Shown here piece by piece: positions 9,196 to 18,200 of a DNA stretch of 64,000 bases. Position numbers and translations under genes: made by a program. A model generated the notes under the pieces. That model was not told the origin of the DNA. It did not search any database and saw only the letters and a program-made list of their open reading frames with translations. This DNA is from Gammaproteobacteria bacterium (lineage in GTDB: Bacteria > Pseudomonadota > Gammaproteobacteria > Steroidobacterales > Steroidobacteraceae): contig VGVB01000009.1 of assembly GCA_016882265.1 (NCBI GenBank), positions 1 to 64,000 of the forward strand, given 5' to 3'. The stretch's first letter is position 1. Each line of letters opens with the position of its first letter.

Positions 9196-10881
9196 ATGGT
9201 CCATCATTCAGCGGTGCACACGAGCCGTCACGACCGCGAGCCATCGTCCGATCCCGCCACGGTGGCCGACCAGGCGATCCCCGCGTCCGGGCTGGACCTG
9301 CCGCTCGAGCTGGTGCTGGACAACACGATTGTTGGCATCAGCTACATGCGCCAGCGCCGGTTCATCTGGACCAATGTCCGCATGGCGGAGATCTACGGCT
9401 ACGCCCCCGGCGAGCTGACTGGTCGCTCGGTCCGCGACCTCTACGCAACCGAGGAGGACTACCGGGAGGTGGGGCGCATGTATGCGACGCTGTCCACCAA
9501 CAGGTTCTACACGCACGAACGACCGATGGTGCGGAAGAACGGCGAGCTGATCTGGTGCCTCATTTCGGGTCGCATGGTCGACAGCAGCGGTGCCGACTCG
9601 GCCTCCATCTGGGTCGTCCAGGACATCACTGATCGCAAGCACGTCGAGGACCAGATCCGGCGGGCCAATCTGCGTCTGGAACAGACCGTAGAGCGCCGGA
9701 CGCTGAACTTGCGGCGGTCGTACGAGACGCTGCAGCGCGAAATCGAGCGCCGGCAGGCCGCACAGCTCGCCTCCGCGGACACCCGCCAGAAGTACCGTGC
9801 GCTGTTCACGCACATTCCGCTCGGCGTGCTGGTGATCAGCGAAGAAGGCGAGGTCATCGAAGCCAACGGTACGGTGCAGACCTGCCTGGCCGCCAGCACC
9901 CGTCGCGACCTGCACCAGTTGATTCAGGATCCCTCCCGGGCCATCGTCGGGGACGGCTGTACTTCCCTGGCCGGGATCATCAGGCAGCATCTGCCTGTCG
10001 ACCGGCGCCGGGTCGAGCGCTTCGAAGTGATCTGGCGATCCAACCGCGGCATTCGGTACCTGTCAGCAGTGGCTGCGGCCCTGGCCCGCCATGGGCTCGG
10101 AGCCGTCGTCGTTTTCCAGGACGAAACGACTCAGCGCCTGGCCCTGCAGCGCGAGCAGGAACAGCATCAGGCGCTGGCGCATGCCAGCCGCGTGTCGCTG
10201 ATGAGTCAGATGGCGATGACGATGGCACATGACCTCGGCCAGCCACTCAGCGCCTGTCAGAGCTACGTGATGGGGTTGCGACACCGCTTCGCCGGCGAAC
10301 TGCGCGAGCGCCCGGAACTCGCCCATGCGGTCGACCGGATCGCAATGCACCTCGACGAAGCCGGCTCCATCATTGCCAACGCTCGCAGCTTCCTGTCGCG
10401 CCATACGCGCGAGTTCGAAACGGTCGACCTCGCGGAGCTGGCCCGCAAGACGCTGGATCTGCTGGAAATCCAGTTGCGCAGTGCCGGCGTACAGGCCATC
10501 GTCGAATCGGCGGAACTGGTGCCGCTGGCGCGCGGCCGGCCGACTGAGCTGCAACACGTTCTGGCGAATCTCGTGGTCAACGCGATCGAAGCGATGGCGT
10601 CGGTCCCGTCCGGGTCGCGGCAGTTGACGATCCGGATCGGCTGCGAGCGCCGTTCCCTGGTGCCAGTCCAGGTCGCCGACACCGGCCCGGGCATCGCGCC
10701 CGCCCGTGCCGAAACCATTTTCGAGTCCTATGGTTCGACCAAGGAGGCCGGGCTCGGGATTGGACTCATGATCTGCCGGACCATCATCGAATCCCACGGC
10801 GGAACGATCCGGCTGCTGCCGGAAAGGTCGTCCGGTGCCTGCTTCCGCTTCACCGTTCCGGTCGCCGGCGCCGACGACTGA
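9196..10881 (+). CDS. PAS-domain sensor histidine kinase
   Basis: About 561 residues with no obvious membrane segment, so probably a soluble sensor. A PAS/PAC unit covers roughly residues 35-145 (ending SASIWVVQDITDRKH), followed by a coiled linker, a second PAS-like segment around 200-310, a dimerisation/phosphoacceptor helix containing MAMTMAHDLGQPLSA (H-box His), and an HATPase domain with N-box NLVVNAIEAM, G1 DTGPGIAP and G2 GLGIGLMICRTIIESHGG. The layout resembles FixL/TodS-like kinases that pair with FixJ-type regulators. Divergent from the carboxylase operon, it may sense the ketone or a product (inference). An in-frame TTG at 9166 would add 10 residues; neither start has a strong ribosome site. 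Confidence 0.88.
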   Translation: MVHHSAVHTSRHDREPSSDPATVADQAIPASGLDLPLELVLDNTIVGISYMRQRRFIWTNVRMAEIYGYAPGELTGRSVRDLYATEEDYREVGRMYATLSTNRFYTHERPMVRKNGELIWCLISGRMVDSSGADSASIWVVQDITDRKHVEDQIRRANLRLEQTVERRTLNLRRSYETLQREIERRQAAQLASADTRQKYRALFTHIPLGVLVISEEGEVIEANGTVQTCLAASTRRDLHQLIQDPSRAIVGDGCTSLAGIIRQHLPVDRRRVERFEVIWRSNRGIRYLSAVAAALARHGLGAVVVFQDETTQRLALQREQEQHQALAHASRVSLMSQMAMTMAHDLGQPLSACQSYVMGLRHRFAGELRERPELAHAVDRIAMHLDEAGSIIANARSFLSRHTREFETVDLAELARKTLDLLEIQLRSAGVQAIVESAELVPLARGRPTELQHVLANLVVNAIEAMASVPSGSRQLTIRIGCERRSLVPVQVADTGPGIAPARAETIFESYGSTKEAGLGIGLMICRTIIESHGGTIRLLPERSSGACFRFTVPVAGADD

Positions 10882-10892
10882 CCCGGCTCCCG

Positions 10893-11870
10893 TCAGCCGC
10901 GGGTTGTCGCCGACACCAGCGCTGCCGCCAACAACGCTGGCGTCGCGCCGGGCCGGCTGGCGCCCTCGGTCAGCGCGTGCCGCCAGGCGCGCGCACCCGG
11001 CCGGCCGCTGAACAGACCCAGCAGGTGGCGCGTGATCGCGCGCAACGGCGTGCCGGAGGCCACCTGTCTCTCGGCGTATTCCTGCATGGCCCGGACCACG
11101 GCCGCCGGCGCCGGCGGCTCGAACCCGTCGGCGAAGATCGCCCGGTGCAGATCAGCAAGCACGTACGGGTTGTGATAGGCCTCACGCCCGAGCATCACTC
11201 CGTCCACCTGCCCGAGCTGCACGGCCACTTGCGCCACGCTGCGCAGGCCGCCGTTGACGATGATCGTGAGTGCCGGGAACTCGCGTTTCAGGCGCCAGAC
11301 GCGCGCGTGGTCGAGCGGCGGTACCTCGCGGTTTTCCTTCGGGCTCAGGTCGGCGAGTACCGCCTTGCGGGCATGAACAATGAAGGTCGCGCAGCCGGCC
11401 GCGGCGACTTCGGCCACGAAGTCGCGCAGGAACTCCCAGTGGTCGAGCTCGTCGATGCCGGTGCGGCACTTGACCGTGACCGGCACGGCGACCGCCGCGC
11501 GCATCGCCCGGATGCACTCCGCGACCAGCGCCGGGCGCGCCATCAGGCAGGCGCCAAAGCTGGCGTTCTGCACGCGGTCGCTCGGGCAGCCGACGTTGAG
11601 GTTGACCTCGTCGTAACCGGCCGCGGCACCAAGCGCCGCCGCGGCCGCGAGCCGCGCCGGATCGGCGCCGCCGAGTTGCAGCGCGAGCGGATGTTCCGCC
11701 GGATCGAAGCCGAGCAGTCGTGCACGATCGCCGCGCAGCACGGCCTGCGCCACGATCATCTCCGTGTACAGCAGCAGGCGCGGCGAGAACAGGCGCAGGA
11801 AGTACCGGCAGTGCCGGTCGGTCCAGTCCAGCATCGGTGCGACGCAGAGGCGGTGATCGACGCTATTCAT
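10893..11870 (-). CDS. dusA: tRNA-dihydrouridine(20/20a) synthase DusA
   Basis: A 325-residue FMN-dependent Dus enzyme that reduces uridines in the tRNA D-loop. The N-terminal APMLDWTDRHCRYFLR is the DusA signature, the catalytic cysteine lies in LNVGCPSDRVQ near residue 93, VKCRTGIDELD follows, and HARKAVL plus VNGGL mark the flavin-binding barrel. Length and motif order are normal for DusA rather than DusB or DusC. It converges with the kinase gene, 11 bp apart, and stands alone. No regulatory site is evident. Confidence 0.95.
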   Translation of the reverse strand: MNSVDHRLCVAPMLDWTDRHCRYFLRLFSPRLLLYTEMIVAQAVLRGDRARLLGFDPAEHPLALQLGGADPARLAAAAALGAAAGYDEVNLNVGCPSDRVQNASFGACLMARPALVAECIRAMRAAVAVPVTVKCRTGIDELDHWEFLRDFVAEVAAAGCATFIVHARKAVLADLSPKENREVPPLDHARVWRLKREFPALTIIVNGGLRSVAQVAVQLGQVDGVMLGREAYHNPYVLADLHRAIFADGFEPPAPAAVVRAMQEYAERQVASGTPLRAITRHLLGLFSGRPGARAWRHALTEGASRPGATPALLAAALVSATTRG

Positions 11871-11970
11871 GTTTGAGCATTCTCAGGTACCAGCTTCAGC
11901 TTCTCAAACCGTTGCTCGGCACCGTGAAGTGCAGTAGCGTGATGCCATCCGGCCGCGGGAGGTGCCATTC

Positions 11971-12220
11971 ATGAACACTCGCATCGTCGTCGCCGACCGC
12001 GCCGGAGTGCGTTTCTTCGATGCCAGCGGCCGCGCGCGCCGGCGCTGTCGATCGGTTGATCCTGGTGGCCGCTCCGGCGGTGCTCGGCGAGCTGCGCCAG
12101 GCGCTGCCGCCGGCGTTGCAGCAGCGGGTGGTCGCTGAGCTGCGCAAGGATCTCGTGCGCGCGACGCCAGCCGAACTGCGCCGTCAATTGCCGCACGGCG
12201 CACTCAACCGGCCACTATGA
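11971..12220 (+). pseudogene. Decayed host-attachment-like (baeRF) gene, internally deleted and frameshifted
   Basis: ATG 11971 follows a good GGAGG about 8 nt upstream and begins MNTRIVVADRAGVRFFDASG, the usual N-terminus of the 'protein required for attachment to host cells' family (about 140-150 residues). After about 23 codons the similarity moves to another frame: from about 12047 the +2 frame gives VDRLILVAAPAVLGELRQAL and a family-like C-terminus ending at the TGA at 12218-12220. The first frame stops at 12138. The middle of the protein, some 60 residues, is missing at the shift, so this looks like a deletion that also broke the frame. The final codons overlap the next start (ATGA). 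Confidence 0.7.
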
Positions 12221-13920
12221 CCAGCGCCGCCGGCGGCGGGCTGGCCGGCTACATCTGGGAGACGCGCTACCGCGATCCCGGCGCCGATCCGCCGGAGACC
12301 GGGCTCGAGGATAGCTGGCGGCGGGTGGCGCGCGCTGCGGCTGCTGTCGAGCGCGATCCCGGAATCTGGGCTGGTCGATTCCTCGCCCTGCTGCGCGACT
12401 GCCGCTTCCTGCCGGCCGGCCGCATTCTCGCTGGCGCCGGGGCGAGCCGGGCGACGACCCTGTTCAACTGCTTCGTGCTCGGCCCGATCGAGGATGCCAT
12501 CAACGGCGTGCACGCGGCCCTGGCGGAAGCGGCGCAGACGATGCAGATGGGCGGCGGCATCGGCCACGACTTCTCGACCCTGGCCCCGCGCGGGCAGTCC
12601 ACGCCGCAGGGACCGGCGCCCGGCATCGTCGCCTGGCTGGAGCTGTGGGATGCGATGTGCCGGACCGTCACGGCCGCTGGCACCCGGCGCGGCGCGATGA
12701 TGGCGACGCTGCGCTGCGATCACCCGGACGTGCTCGAGTTCATCCAGGCCAAGCGCCACGGCGGCGGCCTGTCCTGCTTCAACCTCTCGGTACTGGTCAG
12801 CGATGCCCTGCTCGAGGCGGTCGAGCGCGATGCCGACTGGCCGCTGGCCTTCCCCGCCGGCGGCGCGGTGCACCGGGTCGTGCGCGCGCGCGAACTGTGG
12901 CAGACGCTCTGCGACAGCGCGCACGCCAGCGCCGAGCCCGGCGTGCTGTTCATCGACCGCATCAACGCCGCCAACAACCTCGGCTACTGCGAGACGATCA
13001 GCGCCACGAACCCCTGCGGCGAGGAGCCGCTACCGCCCTACGGCGCCTGCAATCTCGGCTCCCTGAACCTGACCGCCTACGTGCGCGACCCGTTCACCGC
13101 CGCGGCGCAGCTCGACCTCACGGCGCTGGCCGCGGATGCCGCCGTGGCCACGCGGCTTCTCGACAACGTCATCGACCTGTCGCTGCTGCCGCTGGCGCGC
13201 CAGCGGGCGGTCGTCCACGGCGCCCGGCGCATCGGCCTCGGCATCACCGGGCTCGCCGATGCGCTCGCGCTGCTGCGCCTGCGCTACGACAGCGAGGCGG
13301 CACGCGCGGCGGGCGCGCAGGCGATGCAGACGATCTGCGTGGCGGCCTACCGTTGCTCGACCGAGCTGGCGACCGAACGTGGCCCGTTCCCGGCTTTCGA
13401 CGCCGCCGCCTATCTCGCCCGCCCGTTCATCCAGGGTCTGCCGCAGGAGCTCCGCGGCCGGATCGCCGATTGCGGCATCCGCAACAGCCATCTGACGGCC
13501 ATTGCACCGGCCGGCACGATCAGCCTGCTGGCCGGCGGGGTCAGCAGCGGCATCGAACCGCTGTTCGCGCTCGAGGGGTTACGCAACGTGCGGGCGCCCG
13601 ATGGCAGCATCCGGCAGTTCACGGTCACCGACTATGCCTGGCGCCGGTGGCAGGAGCGGCAGCCAGAGGTGGCGCCGGTACCGGAGTGGTTCGTGACCGG
13701 CGCCGCGGTTGCGGCAGTCGATCATCTGCGCATGCAGGCGGCGTTGCAGCGCTGGGTCGACGGCGCGATCTCCAAGACGATCGCGCTGCCGCCGGATCAG
13801 CCGCCGGCCGCCACCGCGGAGCTGTTCCGGCGCGCGTGGACCCTGGGCCTGAAGGGCTGCACCGTGTTCCGCGCCGGCACTCGCTCCTGCGTCGTCGCCG
13901 AGGCCGCCCCGGTCAGTTGA
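12217..13920 (+). CDS. nrdJ: Adenosylcobalamin-dependent (class II) ribonucleotide reductase, short form
   Basis: A 567-residue single-chain class II ribonucleotide reductase, making dNDPs with a B12-generated thiyl radical. Visible are FNCFVLGPI (first redox Cys), MQMGGGIGHDFSTLAPRG, the thiyl/active-site block NPCGEEPLPPYGACNLGSLNL near residue 267, APAGTISLLAGGVSSGIEP, and LKGCTVFRAGTR at the end. Only about a dozen residues follow this last block, with a single Cys, so the Cys-pair C-terminal tail found in many class II enzymes is not apparent. No ribosome site is obvious; the start overlaps the decayed upstream reading frame, suggesting coupled translation. It ends convergently, overlapping the secreted-protein gene by 8 bp. 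Confidence 0.92.
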   Translation: MTSAAGGGLAGYIWETRYRDPGADPPETGLEDSWRRVARAAAAVERDPGIWAGRFLALLRDCRFLPAGRILAGAGASRATTLFNCFVLGPIEDAINGVHAALAEAAQTMQMGGGIGHDFSTLAPRGQSTPQGPAPGIVAWLELWDAMCRTVTAAGTRRGAMMATLRCDHPDVLEFIQAKRHGGGLSCFNLSVLVSDALLEAVERDADWPLAFPAGGAVHRVVRARELWQTLCDSAHASAEPGVLFIDRINAANNLGYCETISATNPCGEEPLPPYGACNLGSLNLTAYVRDPFTAAAQLDLTALAADAAVATRLLDNVIDLSLLPLARQRAVVHGARRIGLGITGLADALALLRLRYDSEAARAAGAQAMQTICVAAYRCSTELATERGPFPAFDAAAYLARPFIQGLPQELRGRIADCGIRNSHLTAIAPAGTISLLAGGVSSGIEPLFALEGLRNVRAPDGSIRQFTVTDYAWRRWQERQPEVAPVPEWFVTGAAVAAVDHLRMQAALQRWVDGAISKTIALPPDQPPAATAELFRRAWTLGLKGCTVFRAGTRSCVVAEAAPVS

Positions 13921-14893
13921 TGGTCTTCGACACGACGCCGGAGAAGCTGCTCTCGGCCCCGCTCGAGTCGTAAGCCGTCGCGACGAAGTACCAGGTCGCC
14001 CGGGCCAGGTTCTCGATGACCGCCGTGGTCAGGCCGGCGTTCGGGAGCTGCACGACGTTGGGATAGTTGCCGACCGCGGTACCGTAGCGGATCCGGTAAC
14101 CGGCCAGGTCGAGCAGCGGAGAACCGTCGCTGCGGGTGGTTGGCGGCTGCCACGACAAGGTCGCGCTGCCGGTGGCGACCTGCTGCACTGCGATGCTGAA
14201 CGCGGGCAGCGACGCGGTAAGCTGGCCGTCGCTGACCCGGATCGTGATGTTGGCGTAAGTGCCGGCGGAGCCGGCCGGCGGGGTGCCGGAGAGCGCTCCG
14301 CTGGCCGTGTTGAAGCTGGCCCAGGCAGGCCGGTTCAGGATGCTGTAGACCAGCGCATTGCCGTCCGCATCCGTTGCGCTCGGCCGGAACAGGTAACTCT
14401 GCGTCTCGACGACGCTGGTCGCCGGCGTGCCGCTGATCACCGGCGCCCGGTTCGCCTGATTCACGGCAATGCTGAACGGAGCGAGTGCCGCCGTGGCCTG
14501 CCCGTCGCTGACACTGATCCGGATGTCAATGTACTCACCGACATTGCTCGAGGTCGGCGTTCCCGACAGCCGACCGGTCGACGTGCTGAAGCTCGCCCAC
14601 GCGGGACGGTTGACGATCGCGAAGGTCAGTGCGTCGCCATTTGCATCGGTTGCCGATGGCAGGAACGAATAGCTGCTGCCGGTCAGTACCGACACCGATG
14701 GAGTCCCCGAAATAGTCGGCGGGCTGTTCAGCGTCGACGTCCCGCCTCCATCGCAGAGGTTACGTCGGCCCTTGTACTTGCACAACGGCGCCGCGGCGTC
14801 CGCCGCTCCGCCGAACGTGACTGCCAGCACCAGCGCCGCCGCGACCGCCAGCCAGCCGGCGCCGATTCCCCGGTCACTACCCTGTGAGTTCAT
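13913..14893 (-). CDS. Secreted He_PIG / fibronectin type III repeat protein under c-di-GMP riboswitch
   Basis: A 326-residue exported protein. Residues 1-34 form a signal peptide (charged start, then AVAAALVLAVTFGGAADA). Two cadherin/Ig-like He_PIG repeats follow, each starting ISGTP, with SATDA(N/D)GDAL and (V/L)NRPAWASF in the middle and ending in a V(S/R)VSDGQ-type strand (about 57-145 and 150-240). A fibronectin type III domain covers about 242-326 (ATLSWQPP to SGVVSKTIN). There is no sorting motif or membrane anchor at the C-terminus. Such modules occur in matrix and adhesive proteins, which fits control by the c-di-GMP aptamer in its leader. Function beyond an extracellular binding role cannot be assigned. 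Confidence 0.85.
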   Translation of the reverse strand: MNSQGSDRGIGAGWLAVAAALVLAVTFGGAADAAAPLCKYKGRRNLCDGGGTSTLNSPPTISGTPSVSVLTGSSYSFLPSATDANGDALTFAIVNRPAWASFSTSTGRLSGTPTSSNVGEYIDIRISVSDGQATAALAPFSIAVNQANRAPVISGTPATSVVETQSYLFRPSATDADGNALVYSILNRPAWASFNTASGALSGTPPAGSAGTYANITIRVSDGQLTASLPAFSIAVQQVATGSATLSWQPPTTRSDGSPLLDLAGYRIRYGTAVGNYPNVVQLPNAGLTTAVIENLARATWYFVATAYDSSGAESSFSGVVSKTIN

Positions 14894-15202
14894 GACGCGA
14901 CCCCGCTGACCGAATCTCCGGTCCGGCTCCGGGGTTACGAACAGCAGTTGCCGCTACAGACGCACGGACGTGCATCCTCTGGGTGGCAACCCCGCTATCG
15001 TAGGCCCGCAGGCCGACAGACCGGAAGCTTTGCGTCCCCGCCTTTCGACGGGTTTGCCCTGTTTCACTCGATTGGCACTATTGCGCAGCGCCCGGACGCT
15101 GACAAGTGCTCGCGGTCGGTGATTGCGTCGACCCGATCACACTCCGCGCAATCTGTACTGCGGGTCCGGCGTTGTCTGCCGCGCCAGGCGCGGCCGCGCG
15201 CC
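14894..15202 (-). promoter_or_regulatory. 309-bp gap: leader of secreted-protein gene and tail of GGDEF-EAL gene
   Basis: Besides the GEMM-I aptamer this gap holds about 136 bp between the aptamer and the stop of the upstream GGDEF-EAL gene, where the transcript's own promoter would have to lie if the two genes are not cotranscribed. No convincing -35/-10 pair is visible. The segment between aptamer and ATG carries small inverted repeats and a weak GCGGGG ribosome site about 9 nt before the start. Confidence 0.5.
14979..15066 (-). ncRNA. Cyclic di-GMP-I (GEMM-I) riboswitch aptamer
   Basis: Read on the minus strand, the element has all GEMM-I blocks in order: CAGGGCAAACC (15061-15051), a P2 hairpin capped by GAAA (15046-15043), GGGGACGCAAAGC (15039-15027), the P3 arm with TTCCGGTC on one side and GGCCTACGATAGC on the other, and AGCGGGGTTGCC (14996-14985) closing P1. 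This is nearly the Vibrio cholerae Vc2 layout. It lies about 85 nt upstream of the secreted-protein ATG. The linker contains short hairpins (GCAC-GTCC-GTGC; GACCG-GAGATT-CGGTC) but no U-run, so translational control seems more likely than an intrinsic terminator (inference). Confidence 0.93.
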
Positions 15203-18200
15203 TCAGCACCGGTGTGGGAATTCGCTGAGCGGCGCCGGCGCGCCGCACAGGTAGCCCTGCGCATAGCCGACGCCGATCTGCCGCAGTGTCTCGAGCACCT
15301 CGGGGGTCTCGACTCGCTCCGCCACGGTCTCGATGCCGATCGCGCGTCCGATCTGCACGATGGCTTCGACCATGCTGCGGTCCACCGGGTCGCTGGCGAC
15401 GTTGCGGACGAATTGCCCGTCGATCTTCAGGTAGTGCACCGGCAGCGTCCGCAGGTAGTTGAACGACGACAGCCCGCTGCCGAAGTCGTCGAGCGCGATA
15501 TGGCAACCGCGGCTGGTCAGTTCGCGCATCAGATAGCTGGCGTGTCCGAGGTTGGTGATCGCCGCGGTTTCGGTCACCTCGAAGCACAACGCCCCCGGTA
15601 CCGGGTCATGCGCTTCGAGTGCTTCGATCAGGAATTCGAGAAAGGTCGGATCCGAAATCGTCGTCCCGGACAGGTTGACGGCCAGCGTGAACGGCGCCGG
15701 GCCGGCGCAGGCGCGCCGACTCGGCACCAGGTCACGCAGTACCTTGCTGACGACCCAGCGATCCAGTGACGGCATCATGCTGTAGCGCTCGGCCGCGGGA
15801 ATGAATTCGCTCGGCAAGACGGTGGCGCCGTTCTCGTCACGCAGCCGCAGCAGCAGTTCGTAGTGCGGTGGCGTCGCACCGGACCCGGCGACCCGCACGA
15901 TAGGCTGGAACACGATGTCGAAACGGTCCTCGTCGCGGGCGCTGGTCAGGCGCGCCAGCCAGCGCATCTCGCGATGCCGGGCCGAGGCGCTGGCCGCGTC
16001 GTAGACCTGCACCCGGTTGCGGCCACCATCCTTGGCCGAGTAACAGGCGATGTCCGCCGCCGACAGCAGTGTGGCCACGCTCTCGGTATCGCTGTTGATC
16101 TCCACGATGCCGATGCTGGCGCCAATCTGCAGTACGTTGCCATCCCAACTGAAGCGCAGGTCGCAGATGGCCTGGCGCAGCGAATCGGCGATGCGCAGCG
16201 CCTGCTCCGGCGTACAGTGCTCGAGCAGCACGCCGAATTCATCGCCGCCGAGCCGCGCCAGCACATCGTTGGCGCGTACCCGGGTCTGCAACAGGCCCGT
16301 GACCTGGCGCAGCAACTGGTCGCCCGCCGGGTGCCCGCAGGTGTCGTTGACGACCTTGAACTGGTCCAGGTCGACGTAGACCAGCGCATGCCGGACCTCG
16401 GGATTGTCGCGCGCGGAGGCCAGCGCCGCGTTCAGGCGGTGTTCGAACTCGCGCCGGTTGATCAGGCCGGTCAGCGCGTCGTGGGCCGCCTGGTAGGACA
16501 GCAGTCGCTTCATGCGGCGCTCGCGGCTGACGTCGCTGAACACCATGACCGCGCCGGCCGTCTGGCCGAGGCGATCGCGGATTGGCGCGATCGTGGCCTG
16601 GATCGGCACCTCCGTGCCGCGCCGGCTGACCAGCACGGTCTGGTCGGCGAGGGTCTCCGCCGCGCCACCGCTCAGCACCCGGCTGAGCGGATCACCGATC
16701 GGTTCCCCGCCCGCCTCGACGATGAATCTGACGACCTCGGCGGCGGCTCGTCCGCGGGCCTCGGCGTCGGTCCACCCGGTCAGTTTGGCGGCCACCGGGT
16801 TCTGGTAGTCGATGATTCCGGCACGGTCGGTCGTGATGACCGCATCGGCGATCGACTGCAGCGTGACCTCAGCCCGCTCTTTCTCCTCGAACAGTCGCTG
16901 CTCGGCGCGCTTGCGCTCGGTGATGTCGCTGATCGTGCCTTCGAAGCCGATCGGCTCCCCGCGCGCGTCGCGGGTCAGGCGCGCGTTGTCGCTGACCGTG
17001 ATCAGCGTGCCGTCGCGCCGCCGGATCTCGTATTCGGCGTCGACGATCCGCCCGTCCCGCAGCAGGCGTTCGATGAGCTGCTGGCGCTGCGTCGGTTCCG
17101 CATACAGTGCCCCGGTCGACCCGACGGCGTGCAGTTCCTCCAGGGACTGATAGCCGAGCATGTGCACCAGCGCCGGGTTCGCCGACAGCAGCTTGCCGTC
17201 GAGCGTCACCTGGTAGACGCCCTCGACCACGTTCTCGAACAAACCGCGATACTGCGCTTCGCTCTCGCGCAACGCATCCTCGCCACGCCGCCGCTCGATC
17301 GCGATCCGCACGAGCTGCACCATGCGCCCGACCAGGTCGAGGTCGCGCCGGGACGGCATGCCGGTACGGCGCAGGTAGATCGCAAAGGTACCGAGCAGTT
17401 GGCCATCACCGCCGCTGATCGGCGTGGACCAGCAGGCCCGCAGGCCGGCCCGCAGCGCCGCTTCGCGCCGGTGTTCCCACAACGCGTCCTTGGCGATGTC
17501 CGGCACGATGATCTGTCGCCGCAGGACGATCGCCGCGGCACAGGAACCAAAGCGGATCTCGGCTGGTACCCCATCCATCAGTGCGGTGTACTCACGCGGC
17601 AGGCTGGCGCCCGCCGCGTGCGTCAGGACGCCGCGCGCCGCGTCCAGCAGCCGGATACAACAGATCGCGTCCGGCAGGACCCGCTCTACCACGTCGGTGA
17701 TCGAGCTGAGCGCGACGACGAGCGGCTCGCTCGAGGCGATCTTTTCGAAGGCCCGCCGCTCGCCGGCAGCAATCAGCTCGGCGCGTTTGCGATCGGTGAT
17801 GTCGAGCACGCTAGCGCGGATCAGACGGCCGCGCGAACTCGGCAGACGCACGAAGCGCACTTCACAGGGAATCTCATGGCCGTCGGTGCCGCGGTACAGC
17901 CACTCGAAGACCGGGCTGTCACCGGCGAGCGCCCGCTCCATCTGCTGACGTCCGAATTCCGCCGACGAGGTGCCGTCGCTCTGCTGCGACGGGCTGACAT
18001 CGTCCGGGCCGAGCCGCAGCAGTTCGTCGCGAGTGATCCCGAGAAAAGTCGCCGCGTTGCCATTGCAGTCGACGAAGCGGTTCGCATCGACGTCGATCAC
18101 CAGCACCGCCTCGGGCGCGTTCTCGACCAGCACCCGGTTGCGTGCTTCGCTGTCCCGCAGGGCCTCCTCGGCCCGCGACCGCTCGGCCGTATCGCGGATG

